From the NCBI GenBank assembly GCA_015680685.1, contig MNCI01010116.1:539861-603860 (forward strand): 64,000 bases of DNA. The letters are read 5' to 3'. Shown here piece by piece: positions 33,805-46,252 of this stretch. A program made the position numbers and the translations under genes. This DNA comes from Gnetum montanum. Taxonomy: Eukaryota; Streptophyta; Gnetopsida; Gnetales; Gnetaceae. The notes under the pieces were generated by a model, which saw only the letters and a program-made list of their open reading frames with translations, made no database searches and was not told the DNA's origin. Numbering within the stretch: position 1 is the first letter of the stretch; every line of letters starts with the position of its first letter.

Positions 33805-34520
33805 ATGGCACCTAAGGGAAAGCATGTGTAGGAGGAAGGACTATCCCAACCAAGGGACAAACAACCAAGAACCAAAAGGGGCCAAGAATAGCCCTAGGAG
33901 CAGCTAGTAGAAACCCGTGCAATGGGACCTTTTCGGGAGGAGCTCAAAGTGGAATCTATCACACAAATTCCAAAAGTGGCCACAATAGAATAGTCACATT
34001 GAGATGAGGCACTAGAGCCAGGACCAAGCCTTGAGGTGACCTTGACGAAGGCCTACCACAAGTAGATTACATCTAAGGAGGTTTAGAGATATCTGCTTCA
34101 AGAGCTAAACTTTGGATCCTTCTTGGAGTTTGCTCCTCTAGAAGTCAAAACTCAATTTCACAACTCTCCCATGGAGTCCACCATCACTTCTAGGGGGGAT
34201 TGATAGATGTGAGAGAAATATCTTTTTTGGAATAATAGGCAGGCTAGTTCCACGGTCAAAATCAAGGATATTTTTAAGTCCTACTTGATGAAAGCAATCT
34301 CTGAGGCCCTTGGATTGCCAAAGATTGAGGCCAATCTTGTAGAAATTTTAATGTAGGTAAATCCAAGCATCAAGAAAGAATGGACACATTAGTGTTATGA
34401 AGTGGACTGTAAGGAGTTTGGTGCATTCACCATGGTGGAACGTGCATACTTCAAAATTACAGCCCAAGAAAATCATAACTTTCCCCACCCATGCGTGTGC
34501 TGCTCTAAGTGGTAGATTCC
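33805..34520 (+). pseudogene. ORF2 of element C, first part
   Basis: It starts ATGGCACCTAAGGGAAAGCA directly after GTTATGACCACAG, an acceptor-like sequence, with TGCTAATCC as a possible branch point 30 bases upstream. The frame (with about ten stops) contains ELNFGSFLEFAPLEVKTQF and FTMVERAYFKI, which align with ELNFESFIEFAPKAIRDHL and LTIEERVYFKI in element D. It is cut at the insertion point of element F and continues at 50243. Confidence 0.7.
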
Positions 34521-35345
34521 TGATGAGTGGTGAGGTACCCCTACACTCAACCATATGAATACGAGTGTTTCATGCGCGATCTGGTCAAACTCCAAGGACT
34601 AAGTGCTTACGCGCCCAAATGGAACACTTAAGGTTAATCAATTGTTGTCTTCCTAGACTTACTTGTATTGTCATGGTTGTATGGTTAAGTAAGCCTGAGG
34701 TGTATGATTTTTATAACTTTTATCTTTTTAATGCCTATGCTAATAAGGGAAAGGTGAAGAGACTAAATGACTAACTTTCATTAACTATTTATTAACTAAG
34801 TTCTAATTATCCTAGCACCAATATCTTTTCCCACTTGTTGCACACACCTTGAACTAGTGTAATGCTACTGAGATTACCAAACGCTACTTGTTACTAGGTT
34901 ACCAAGCGTTACACACATGCTCAAAGTGGTTGTATTGAATGCACTTAACTAGGAGAGTCAAGGGTTAAGAGAGATTAATTACCTAAGAAAGCATTTAAAC
35001 ATTTAATAGTAATTAGATCCTATTTAGCTTAGTCCACATGCTACAAGGTTTATCAGAAAGTTCGTCTTTATTACCATGCACAAATGTGTGCTCAGGTACA
35101 ATTTGCTCGAATAAAGATCCGTTCACTTTGAGTCTCCTACTGTGGGCACATGGAAATTATTCTAACTCTGGAATAGTAAAACTGCTATAGTTTGGCTAAG
35201 GGTCTATACCTAGATGAGTGAACAAGAGAAAGTTGCCTCTTATTTATAGACATGATGGCAGGCTTCGATATTGTGTTTTCAATATCGCAAGGTCGGACGT
35301 GATATCGCAACTGTGATACCGCATACACGATATCGCAGCCCATCA
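34521..35345 (-). repeat. 3' LTR of element F
   Basis: It pairs with 49428-50237. In the minus sense the U3 begins TGATGGGCTGCGATATCG and has about four GATATC-type boxes (some decayed to GATACC or GATATT), then TATAAATA near 35254-35261. Confidence 0.92.
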
Positions 35346-35359
35346 TACCCCCATGACTG
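35346..35359 (-). other. Polypurine tract of element F
   Basis: CAGTCATGGGGGTA on the minus strand directly precedes the 3' LTR. Confidence 0.8.
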
Positions 35360-35382
35360 AATGAAAACTCATCCTTGAGTTT

Positions 35383-36292
35383 TGATGAAGCACTAAGTAG
35401 TCGATGTGTTGACTAGGTCACATATACGGGGCCCCATATACACGGTCGCATCGACATGGCCCCGTCGACGCATCCCTCCATGCGTCGACGCATCCCTCCA
35501 TGCATCGACGTGGCCCCATTTACGTAGAGCCTATTTTAGCCTATAAATAAGTGGCCTTCCACCACACCTAGGTATCTTTTAGTTAATTGTACCAAAGCCC
35601 TTGCATTTTGTTTCCATAGGAGTTAGAATATTTTCCCAATACATGCCCACAGTGTGATGCTTGTAATTGTATGGCACCTTTATTCGAGTGTGACGTACTT
35701 GGACATGCACATGATCGAAAATAAAGAACAAGATTACTTCATCATTGCAGCATTCACTTAGTTTTAATTATTTAATTTTTATTGTTTATTGTTATTGTTA
35801 TTTATTATTTTCTTAGTTAATATTTCTTTATCATCATTTACTATTCCTGTTGTTAAATGCGGAATGAGTACGACTTAATCACGAGCATTTAAGTGTGACT
35901 ACTTGGTAACCCAGTAGCGTACCTAGGATCTATGCTTGGTAACCCTATTAGTAGTCATGCACGAGGTACAAGATGTGTACGGATGATTAAGGAATGGATG
36001 CTCATCGCACTTAGGTTAGCTTAGACTTCATTTCCTATTACTCATTAGTTGAATCAAGATTATTTTCCATTGTCTCTAGGAGTAGCACTAATTTAGGATC
36101 ACATCATACGCCTCACTTTGGACTAAACCATATGTGACAAAGTAAATACTAGTCCAGGTGGGAAGACAACGAACTACGATCAACGTGTAACTATCTAGAT
36201 ACCACAACTTGCCTATCCACGGAGTTCGACCGGATTGTGCGTGAATGCTTGTATTCGTATGGTTGAGTGTAGGGGTACCTTGCCACTCATCA
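35383..36292 (+). repeat. 5' LTR of element 3
   Basis: It starts TGATGAAGCACT and ends CCACTCATCA. The TATA box TATAAATAAG is near 35542. R and U5 are like those of element 1, with ATTCGAGTGTGACGTACTTGG and GAAAATAAAGA. Confidence 0.93.
35400..35550 (+). promoter_or_regulatory. U3 promoter of element 3 with TCGAC/ACGTGG boxes
   Basis: About five boxes of the type TCGACATGGCCCC, GTCGACGCATCCCTCCATGC (twice in tandem) and TCGACGTGGCCCC precede TATAAATAAG. ACGTGGC is the core recognised by plant bZIP factors (G-box/ABRE type). No GATATC array is present, so this LTR has a different U3 module on a shared R-U5. The 3' LTR has a shorter array, lacking one tandem unit. Confidence 0.65.
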
Positions 36293-36311
36293 TTGGTGTC
36301 GTTGCTAGGGA
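36293..36311 (+). other. Primer-binding site of element 3
   Basis: TTGGTGTCGTTGCTAGGGA adjoins the 5' LTR, a variant of the tRNA-Asp-type site. Confidence 0.75.
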
Positions 36312-36434
36312 TGGTGCTAGTTATCTAGATTAGTTATATCATACAAGATCATTGTATAAGGAATTAACGATATATCTTTTAGGAAGAAAAAAATTTAGAA
36401 AAAGTCACATATAAATTCACACAATTTCACAGCC

Positions 36435-38446
36435 ATGCCTCTCCTACAAGACTACAATAATGCCACATCTAGTGAGGCAGTTCACTGGAGAACCAACGAA
36501 TATTATGACAATGAAGATTGGAGTATGCAACCCAAGGTGGGGATCTCTTATAAACATAAATGAAGAGACCATCATCCCAATGCACAAAAGCATAACTTAC
36601 CTGATGACGATGAACCCCTACTAGCCACTACAAGCTTAATAGAAATACAAGAGGCTATTTGAATAGCTCGTAGGCATTGTAAGAAAAGTTGTCTACCTAT
36701 GCTTGATTTAAACAACTTTCCCAAGTTTTTAGGAGGCTATGATTCAGATCCACAACAACATTTACAAGCCTTCTACGATGCCTGTACATGGAACAATATT
36801 GATAATGGGTGGCAAAAACTTAATCTCTTTCCTCTGACACTTGTGGGCCAAGTAAAAATATGGTGTAGGTCATTAAAACCAAAATCAATTCGACGATGGC
36901 CGACAATGGTAGAACTTTTCAATGAAGGATATCAAACCTATGCGAGAGTGTTAGCCTTGAGGAGACAAATCCAAGAATGGAAACAAGTGCAACATGAACC
37001 CTTGGACATGGCCTTAGAAAGATATTATGCACTGTTAAACAACTACCCAGGCCATGGGTTCTCCAAGGAGAGGCTAATGTACATATCATAGATGGGCTTC
37101 ATAATGAAACAAGGGAGACCCTAGGGATGTACACCCAAGGTCAACTATATGAGCTACGAACCCATCAACTCAAAGAGCTTATTAAGTGAATAGCAAAAGA
37201 AGAAGGAGAAATAACTAAATGGGAGAATGTTGAAGGTTCTCAATAGGACCAAAATCTCAACTTAACAAAGGTCCATGATGATGAAGAGGAGAAATCCACT
37301 CACTTCAAGGAGGTGGAATCATCTTTGCCAATCATACAATCACTAGATGAAATTGAGGCAAAGATTAATAAGATCAAGGATTGGGTACATAAAAGATGTG
37401 GAGAATATGCCAACATTATTAGAGGATGAACTATGCCAAATTGAGAAATAGGATAGGACACCACGCAACAATCAGAAAGAAAGAATAAGGATAAGAACTC
37501 AACTGCCAATCATACGTATCAATGTAATATTTGCTTGTACGATCATCCGAAAGGTCAATGTCCAATCTTGTCACATTTACATGAGCATTAGGGAGGAATG
37601 TTACATCCAAAGTTTGTACAAAAATACTATGTCCAACCACAGTGGCAAAAACCTCAGTCATGGGGGAGGCCACCACCAACTGGACCATACCCTTCGTATG
37701 TCCCAACACCAAATGCTTATTATGTTCAACACCCTGTTTCTCCAACAAGATCAGCATCTTCTTCCTCACTTCATCGTTATCATTCTCCTGAGTACTATCC
37801 ACCCATGTCCTCTCGAACAAGATCACCACCTCATGTGCCTTACACTTCTCCTCAACCTCAATATTCTCTTGCTTCACCCCCTTCTACATCACTACTAGCT
37901 ATGCCAGAAGATTTTGCACCACAGCACCAAACCACAAATGTTACTTGTGCTGCTACTATCAATAGAAATGGAGGTCCTTCAAAACATCTAAGGCATCCCT
38001 TCTTTAGACGTGACCGTCGAAAGGGACACCACAATTTAGAAACCACTACATCCACTAGCTCAGCACAAATCCAACACTGTGGTGCATCTTCCTCTTCGAA
38101 CCCAATGCCTCATGCTACCTTATCAAGGCCACCACTCAATACTCCAACAACCATGGGGCCCAATGAACATTGCCACATGGGGAGACATGTTGATCCTTGC
38201 ATACCATCTTACGGTCACAAGTACCATAGTGGGTCAACTCCTTATAAATTAACTACATCTTATAACTTGCCCCACTATGTCAACTCTAATCAAGTGTGTG
38301 AACCCCAATGGGGTAAGTATGACTAGGTCCCAATATTTTCAACATGCAGGGATCCCCACCTTCCATTTATTAATTCTAGCCATGCTCAACCATTTAGTTA
38401 TTGGGGGGGAGGGGGGGGGGGGCGTGGGGGGTATCCTCCATTCTAA
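36435..38446 (+). pseudogene. gag: gag of element 3
   Basis: It starts ATGCCTCTCCTACAAGACTA. The core is open at 36699-37091 (LDLNNFPKFLGGYDSDPQQHLQAFYDAC), and the C-terminal half is open at 37598-38326. One frameshift near 37085 and a few stops separate them. Between lies CNICLYDHPKGQCPILSHL, a compact CX2CX3HX4C site one residue shorter than the usual retroviral knuckle. The end motif YPPF precedes TAA at 38444-38446, after a G run that has grown inside the last codons. It is one of the best-kept gag copies in the window. Confidence 0.82.
38403..38431 (+). repeat. G-rich run within the gag 3' end of element 3
   Basis: A near-pure G tract of about 28 bases (broken by single A and CGT) replaces the short GGGGGAT of element D at the homologous codons. 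It could be slippage expansion or an assembly artefact. Confidence 0.85.
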
Positions 38447-39703
38447 CACCACAAAATTAATAAATGTTTTTCTGTTTCTTTAATTTTTCAGTTTTTTTTC
38501 TAGTTTTTCATCCTTTTAATTTATTATTTTATCTTTTTATGAGTAATCTCATCCATGAATAAAACACTTATGTGGCTCTTTGGTTGAGGTGTTATTCTAT
38601 GCTATCAAGTCTTAGGTGACTAATTATTTGAACAGCGAGCCCATCACATCCACCCAATCATTCTATTAATAAGAGGTTCTATTCTAGGTATGATGATATT
38701 ATTGACATCATTAAAACTTAAAGTAATTTTGTGCTTATTATGCCTAGAGCGAAGAAGAATGGACTAAGAGGGAATGGCCAGGGTGTGACATCAAGGGGAC
38801 TTGTGGATTTTCTTTGGTGACATCTATAGGTGCTATCATGTAGCTTGGTTGTACTAAGATCCTTGTAGATCTAACGAAAAATGGAAGCAAGAGTATTAAA
38901 GGAACCCACCAAAAAAAAAAGAGAGGGAGAAGAGAGTGTGCCAAAGTAGCCAAACAAAAATTATGCCACAAAGAAATTCCAAGTTACTCCTCCCTTGCAC
39001 AAAACGCCAAGTGATCGTACACCTTATTGTCATGGTGCTCTTACAATTGTCCATCATTGGATGAAACAATGCGATGTCACTGATCGGAGAAATGGAGTTG
39101 GTCTTGATTTTGGAGTGATGGGCTAATGACACATTAATCATGCCCTACACTCAAGAATTCATTGTGCCCTGAGTCAGTTACCTCATATCCTAATCTCTAC
39201 AATCCCTTCTCCGATTAGTCTCATCTCGTTGTTCCTGTAATTGTGACTTGTGTCTTGTATAGCATTGAATTCATATCTCATTATGGTGGTATTAACATGT
39301 GTGTGTTTTGTTGCATTGGCATAGATTACATTTAACCCTTTTAGTGCCTACAGACATTTTAAGGTGTGGTTACACAAGGGCATTATAGGTTGGAACCTAC
39401 TTTGGGGAGGACCCACTTGCATGAATTTTGTAATTTATACTTGTTGCACACTACTACATCATTTTATACCCTCCAAGTACTTCATTGCCAAATCTATTCT
39501 TTTTTTTTTGTCATCATTTTATCAAACGTTCCTCAAAACCAAGTTTGACATTAAACTTTTAGTTCAACTTCCTTGAAAAATTTCTAACTCTAAAATCATA
39601 CTAAGTAAAGAATTCAACATTTATTAAAGGCAATAAGTAAGGTATGAAATCATTGAAATTTTTTTAATAACCTTACTAACAATTGATCTTTGTATGATTA
39701 TAG
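38447..39703 (+). other. Non-coding spacer of element 3
   Basis: No gene. It opens T-rich after the gag stop and shares blocks with 4135-5540 (reverse) and 56313-57420. It lacks the GATATC/TATA block found in element D upstream of ORF2. Just before ORF2 it has CCTTACTAAC (branch-point-like) and TGTATGATTATAG (acceptor-like). Confidence 0.65.
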
Positions 39704-40141
39704 ATGGCCCTAAAAAGAGAACAACAAGGAGGACCTTGTCAAGGTGCAATTAAACACCCAGGGGAAGGTAAAAGCTAAGGACCTCATGTAGAACGTACAG
39801 AGCAGGAGGCACAATCATTTAGCATCCATCAAGGTCCTCCTCTCACTACACAAGCTGGCCAAGAAAAAGGTGGAGAGGTTAGGGCCCAAGCCTATGAAGA
39901 GGAATGACGACTATCTATAGCATGGCATGTCAAGGCCAATCAAGTATTCCCATAGTTGCCATGTCCATGGGAAATGCCAACTTCATCAAATATTGAAACA
40001 TCAACATGGATGGCTCATAATATTTAGATAGAAGAGGAGAAACGTCAAGTGCTTCTTCAATGGTATCAATCTTAGAAGCCTGATGCACATGATAAAGGAA
40101 AGGCACCCATGGAGGAGCCATCACTATCGGGAAGCCCATGA
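39704..40141 (+). pseudogene. ORF2 remnant of element 3
   Basis: ATGGCCCTAAAAAGAGAACA is followed by about 65 codons with stops and then directly by the C-terminal segment (MAWHVKANQ, PWEMPTSSN), as in element 1. The PF20167-like and coiled-coil middle parts are deleted. Frame is lost by stops. It is not expected to encode a working protein. Confidence 0.6.
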
Positions 40142-40300
40142 GTTCCACAAGTTTTTTCTTTTATGTTTATGTCCAAATTTTGTTTAATTCCCACTATGGC
40201 ATGAATAAATTTCTAGTCAGTCAATAATCCCATACCTATCCATTATGTATTCAATTGAGCTTATTCCTCACTTTCTTTGACTCGAGGATGAGTTGTTATT

Positions 40301-40314
40301 CAATCATGGGGGTA
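40301..40314 (+). other. Polypurine tract of element 3
   Basis: CAATCATGGGGGTA directly precedes the 3' LTR start. Confidence 0.8.
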
Positions 40315-41201
40315 TGATGAAGCGCTAAGTAGTAGATGCGTTGACTAGGCTGCATATTCGAGGCCTTGTATATGCGGCTGCATTGATGTGGCCCCGTCGA
40401 CGCATCCCTTCATGCTTCGACATGGCCCTATTTACGTAGAGCCTGTTTTAGCCTATAAATAAGTGGCCCTCTGCCACACCTAGGTATCTTTTAGTTAATT
40501 GTAGCGAAGCCCTTGCATTTTGTTTCAGTAGGAGTTAGAATATTTTCCTAGTACATGCCCACAGTGTGATGCTTGTAATTGTATGGCACCTTTATTCGAG
40601 TGTGACGTACTTGGACATGCACATGACCAGAAATAAAGATCAAGATTACTTCATCATTGTAGCATTCACTTAGTTTTAATTGTTTAATTTTTATTGTTAA
40701 TTGTTATTGTTATTTATTGTTTTCTTAGTTAATATTTCTTTATCATCATTTACTATTCCTGTTGTTAAATGCAGAATGAGTATGACTTAATCACAAGCAT
40801 TTAAGTATGCCTACTTGGTAACCTAGTAGTGTGCCTAGGATCTACGCTTAGTAACCCCAGTAGTAGTCGTGCACAAGGTCCAAGATGTGTATGGATGATT
40901 AAGGAACGAATGCTCATCACACTTAGGTTAGCTTAGACTTCATTTTCTATTACTCATTAGTTTAATCAAGATTATTTTCCATTATCTCTAGGAGGAGCAC
41001 TAATTTAGGATCACATCGTACGCCTCACTATGGAATAAACCATATGGGACAAAGCAAATACTAGTCCAGGTGGGAAGACAGTGAACTGCGATCAACGTGT
41101 AACTATCTAGATACCACTAGCCTATCCACGGAGTTTGACTGGATCGTGCGTGAATGCTTGTATTCATATGGTTGAGTGTAGGGGTACCTCGCCACTCATC
41201 A
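40315..41201 (+). repeat. 3' LTR of element 3
   Basis: TGATGAAGCGCT to CCACTCATCA. It is very similar to 35383-36292 over R and U5, and shorter by about one tandem box unit in U3. Confidence 0.93.
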
Positions 41202-41206
41202 AGTTC

Positions 41207-43040
41207 CTTACAAAATATTTGGAAGGTATGGGATTATTGACTTGAATGAAATTAACGGTGAATGGGATGACATGTGAATGGATCATCATTACAATACATG
41301 ACAAAATTAGTGTTCATAACAATAAGAGTGAACACTAAACACATTTGACATCCAGCCTTATTTGGAACCTAAGAGAGAAGAGGGAAGAGGGAGAGAAAAG
41401 AATAAGTATGTTGCTACTGACGCCAAGATTACACTTTTCATTGTCCATCCATAAGCGTGTTATCAATCTTGTTCCTTGCACAACTGCTCCAGCCCTAGTC
41501 CATTCCAAGTGTTTCCTCTAGATCCAGTTCATTGTTGTATGATTGCCATCTACACACATAACACAGTCTGATATTAGCAAGGAGAAATGAATCAGAAGGT
41601 AATTAATACCTTACCTCAGTGTAAGGTCCATTGGCTAAGTTGTGATATGGCTAATGCGGATCTAGAGATATAATACTGGTGACTACCCAAGGTGTAGGGG
41701 TTAAGAGAAAATTGAAAAAAATTGGACTAGGACCCCCATGACTGAAAGCGAACCTCCGATAGTGAGAGAATGGAAAAAGAGAAGGAATAAGAAAGGAGAA
41801 AAAAAACAACAGCAACGCTGATAAAATGGATGTCAAAGATGGAGATGAACAAAATAAATGATGATTGCAGAAATTTTTAAGGGAAGGAAATTAACGGATG
41901 CACCAAATAGGAATGCCAGCGGATCTTCCCCAAAGCAGGATCATGCCCTTAATGCCCTGACCATCCAACATTCAAAGAGTTTATAGGCTCTAGAAATGTC
42001 ATTTGGAAGCAAGAGTTAAAGTCTTAACCCCAAGAGTTTACCAAAAAGAAAACAATGCATCCTCTAAAATATGGACTATTGATACAAATGACAATGAGGT
42101 GATAAATGGAGAAAGATGGATGGAAAGAAAAGAATGGAATGGAATCTTAAGAACAAGGTGATGTACAACCCCTTGAGTATTAATGGTTAAGGTGACTTAG
42201 TAGATCTCATTCCAGATCTAGCCTCAAAAAATCCACATCCAGTGACTTCGCATTAATACAATTGGCCCATCCATCCACTTGAAGTAATAAGAATCCTTTC
42301 ACCAAAGAGCCACCACCATTCCAACGAAACGAGAAATGAGAAAGTAGGAAGCGAGGAAGGGCTTGAGTTAGAGGGAACATGTTTATTTTAGTTCCATAAC
42401 TAGTGCTTGTAGCCCAATTGATTATTTCGTCTAAGGGGTGTCCTTTGAATTCTCACTATTTTTTTTATGTTTTGCATGAGAACCACATAATGCAAAGACT
42501 CATTATTTTTATTAGCTTAGCTTCCTGATAATGGAGCAACATCGGAATGGTAAGGAAAACTCAAGAAGAAAACATCCAAGCACCCAAGAGAATGGCTAGC
42601 ACAAATGCATCAAGTTCCCTTGAAGTCACACCCTTTTAAGTCCTTGAGTCCTTCCTTAGTTTGAGAAATACCCAGTCACCAATTCATTGATAGTTCTTAT
42701 TATTGAGAAAGGGACGATACAATTCCAAGCCAAGAGAGACCATACAAAATCATGGATGCATGGATGATGTGGACTCATTGCCTATTATATCAAAAGAACC
42801 ATACCAAAGTATCAACATCATAACTTAAAGGTAAAAACCAAACATTAGCAATCAATAGAATATAGTTCATACCATCATCAAGAGCACTTATTAAATGATG
42901 AATCAAACAAAATAAATAAACACATAAATAAACAAAAAAGTATGATCGATGTTGTAAAAAAAAACAAGAAAAGTTAAAGAAATTTGTAAAACAAAAATAT
43001 GTAAAAAAAAACTTAAAAAGGAACTAAGGGCATCAATTGA
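41207..43040 (-). other. Spacer and ORF2 remnant region of element F
   Basis: Minus-strand order after integrase: T-rich stretch, blocks shared with 13800-14943 of element B, a repeated CAGTCATGGGGGTC near 41728-41741, then TTATGTGTGTAG followed by ATGGCAATCATACAACA at 41549, which has the position and acceptor of an ORF2 start. Only about 30 codons of recognisable ORF2 follow before the sequence runs into the segment before the polypurine tract. No other gene is visible. Confidence 0.55.
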
Positions 43041-46000
43041 TTAGCATAGGTGGCCATCTCCCCCATGACTGAGTTGGAAGGGAGAGATCTGAAATAATGA
43101 GTGAGGTGATACTCTCTCAGAGGTATTATGTGCACCAGTTTTTTTAAGTTCATGGAAGGGTTTGGTTTGTTGCACATTGACCAATAATTTCTTATTAGGG
43201 CTTTTAGGTTTGTATATGGTCATGGCTCCTAAGGGAAAGGTTGTGTGAATGATGTAAGGCCCTTCCCACAATGTTTGAAATTTTGTGCATTGGGGCACAC
43301 ATGTGGGGTTCCAGTAAAAGACCGTATCTCCTAGTTGGTACTTAACCTTTCAAATTTTGAAGTCATGACATTGTTTGTTATGTGCCTTATGCAACTCATT
43401 TGATGACAGGGCAACCAATCAATTTTCGTCTAGCACATTTAGAGTTGCCAATCTTTGTTTTTATGCTAGATCAAGGTCAAGGTGGAGGTCACATGCCATG
43501 GATATTGTACGGAGCTCAATTTGAATTAGAAGCTTTGGAAGTTTTCCATATACTAACTCATAGGGAGAGTAGCCTGTAGGAAGTTTCCAAGTGGAGCGAT
43601 ATGCCTAGAGAACATCGTTTAGTTTAGTGCTCCAATCTTGCCTATATTTGCTAATTATCCTTGTTAATATTTTAGTAATCTCTCGATTAGTGACCTCAGC
43701 TTGGCCATTAGCTTAGGGGTGATAAGGTGTAGTCAATTTATGTTCAACCCCTAACCGTTGCATCAACTTCCGAAAGGTTGCACCCATGAAGTGTGTCCCA
43801 TTATCCGAGATAAGTGCACGCAGCACACAAAACCTATTTATGACTTGTTGTTGTAAAAATTGTATAGCTGTAGATGATGTGTAGTCTATTATAGCAACTG
43901 CTTCAGCCCATTTTGTTAGATAGTCAAAAGCAACAATGATATAAGCTTTTCCATTGGACATCAGTGTAATGGGCCCCATAAAATCTATTCCCCAAATGTC
44001 GAAGGGTTCCAAAGGTTGAATCCATTGTTGCAGACCCTCCAGTCTAGCAGTCATTCCTCCATCACATTGACAATGCTCACAGGATTGGACAAATTGATGG
44101 GCATCCAAAAATAGTGTTGGCCAGTAATATCCTACAAGCAGGATCTTAATAGCCATTCGTCTCCCTGCATAGTGACCCCCACAAGGGCCCTCATGAGCAT
44201 CTTGGAGAACTCTTAGTTGGTCCACATCAGGCACACACCATCAAACCAAGCCATCCAAATAGACTTTGTAAAGTTATCCATTGATCTCCATGAAGTACTT
44301 GGCTCTGTGAAGAAACTGTTGTTTCTTCCTAAAGTCTAGCTCTTGTGGTGTTTGTTGGGAGAGGAGATAAGTAAAAATGCTAATATACTAATTCATTCCC
44401 ATGGGTTGGTTATTCACTACACCGACAAAGAGGGATTTGTCAGGAAAATGGTCGGATATGGCGTATTCATCCTCTTTGTTGTCCCAGTGCAACCGAGATA
44501 AGTGATCTGCAACTACGCTCTCAGTGCCCTTTTGATCTATCATCATTAGATCGAACTCCTGTAGGATTACCAGCCATCGTATAATACGAGGGCTAACCAT
44601 TGGCTTGTTCATGAGGAACCTAATTGCACTATGATCCATATGAATGTACACTTTGTAGCCTAACACATAGTGCCTAAACTTGTCCAGTGCAAACACTATA
44701 GCCATTAATTCTTTTTCTGTAGTCGTGTAGTTAAGTTGTGCACTAGCGATACTCCTACTTGCATAGTCGATGTAGTAAGGATGTTTTTGGTCATCTAACT
44801 GTGTAAGTACAGCTCCTAACACATAATTGGATGCGTCAGTTATTATATGGAATAGTCTAGACTAGTCAAGGGCTTTTAGAATGGGAGTTTCCACAAGCTT
44901 TTATTTTAAAGTTTAGAATGCTCGTTCACATTCCTTGGTCCATTCAAATGATGCATCCTTCTTTGTTAGTTCTACCAATGGTTTGGAAATCTTGGAGAAG
45001 TTCTCAATGAATCTCCGATAGTAGCCAGTGTGTCCAAGGAATGACCAAATGTCTTTGACAATTTTCGGTTGCTGGGTGATCCCTTGGATGACTCTAACTT
45101 TATCTGAATCTACCTCTATTCCTGACTGTGAAATATTATACCTAAGTACTATGCCCTCTTGGACCATCAAATGGCTTTTCTATTAGTTGAGCCTTAATTA
45201 TGTCTCTACACATCATTTTAGCACTTGCTCTAATTAGTCTAGGGCTTGATCAAAGCTTGTCCCATAAGTAGAGAAGTTGTCCATCAAGACTTCCACTCCA
45301 TTCCTTATCTGCTATTGGAATATGCTTAGAACTAAATGTTGAAATGTAGTGGGAGCATTGCACAAGCCAAATGGCATTTATTTATATGCAAATGTTCCCC
45401 AAGGACTGGTGAACGTTGTTTTGGCTTGATCTTCTGGTGCTATCCATATTTGGTTGTATCCACTATAAGCATCCAGAAAACTATAATAGCAATGTCCTAC
45501 TATGGTGTCTAAGACTTGGTCAATGAATGGCAACAGAAAGTGATCCTTGAATGTTTCCATGTTCATTAGCCTAAAATCTATACACACCCTCCATTTTCCT
45601 CCCTTTTTAGGCATGATCACCAGAGGGCTAACCCATTAGCTATCAGTAATGGGATATATGAACCCAGCCTTAAGAAGTTGTTCTATCTCTTCTTTTACTA
45701 TTTGTTTCAATTTTGGGTTGAATCACCTCTACATTTGTTTTCAAGGTTTCATGGAGGGGTCTGTGTAAATCCTATGCTAGCATATCCTAGGATCTATTCT
45801 GGTTAACTCTGGGTATGACCAAGTAAAGACTTTTGACCATTTTTTTATCACTTCCAGCAATCTTTGTTTTTGTTTGGGAACAAGTCTTACATTGATGATC
45901 ACTAGTTTTCCATTTTCAAGGGTCATATAGACCAGTTGGAAATGGTTTCAAATCTAGGGGTTCTTGTTTAAATCTTTCAGGAATTTCCAACTTCCCCTAG

Positions 46001-46240
46001 TTGATGTTTTCTAGGCTATGGTTTGGAAGTTGGCAACGGACTAGCTTAAGTATGTCTATGCTTCTAATGTAATCACTAGTTATTCCCTCAGTTAATTGCA
46101 TGCATGTTATTGAGTTGCTCTCTTAATCAGCCATTAGCCACTGGGTGTCCTCTTATCATCTAGCTGCTACATACAGGAACCTTTGTATATTAATTTCTTA
46201 TACACACTAATTGCATGTAGGCAATGCTAAACTTTCTCAT
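43041..46240 (-). pseudogene. pol: pol of element F: RT, RNase H, integrase
   Basis: All open pieces lie in one minus-strand frame. RT (45620-45170) has KKGGKWRVCIDFRLMN, FLDAYSGYNQI and, where MDD is expected, LMDN. RNase H (44822-44388) shows DASNYVLGAVL, EKELMAIVFALDKF and HMDHSAIRF. Integrase (about 44300-43650) has the HHCC zinc domain (HEGPCGGH, then CEHCQ), WGIDFMGP, LISDNGTHF and, after a stop, QAEVTNREI, giving the DDE set. The integrase C-terminus (43298-43041) ends near FQLSHGGDGHLC. It has about 15 stops but no frameshift. It is one frame away from gag-PR. Confidence 0.88.
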
Positions 46241-46252
46241 AACCCATTATTT

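Larger units (their letters stand above)
35383..41201 (+). mobile_element. Element 3: gag-only LTR retrotransposon nested in F
   Basis: LTRs at 35383-36292 and 40315-41201 are flanked by AGTTT and AGTTC, a target duplication with one change. It contains a primer site, gag, spacer, ORF2 remnant and polypurine tract, and no pol. It is about 23 bases away from F's polypurine tract, in the conserved AACTCAAGGATGAGTTT stretch. Its layout and ORF2 deletion match element 1, but its U3 is of the TCGAC-box type. Confidence 0.92.
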
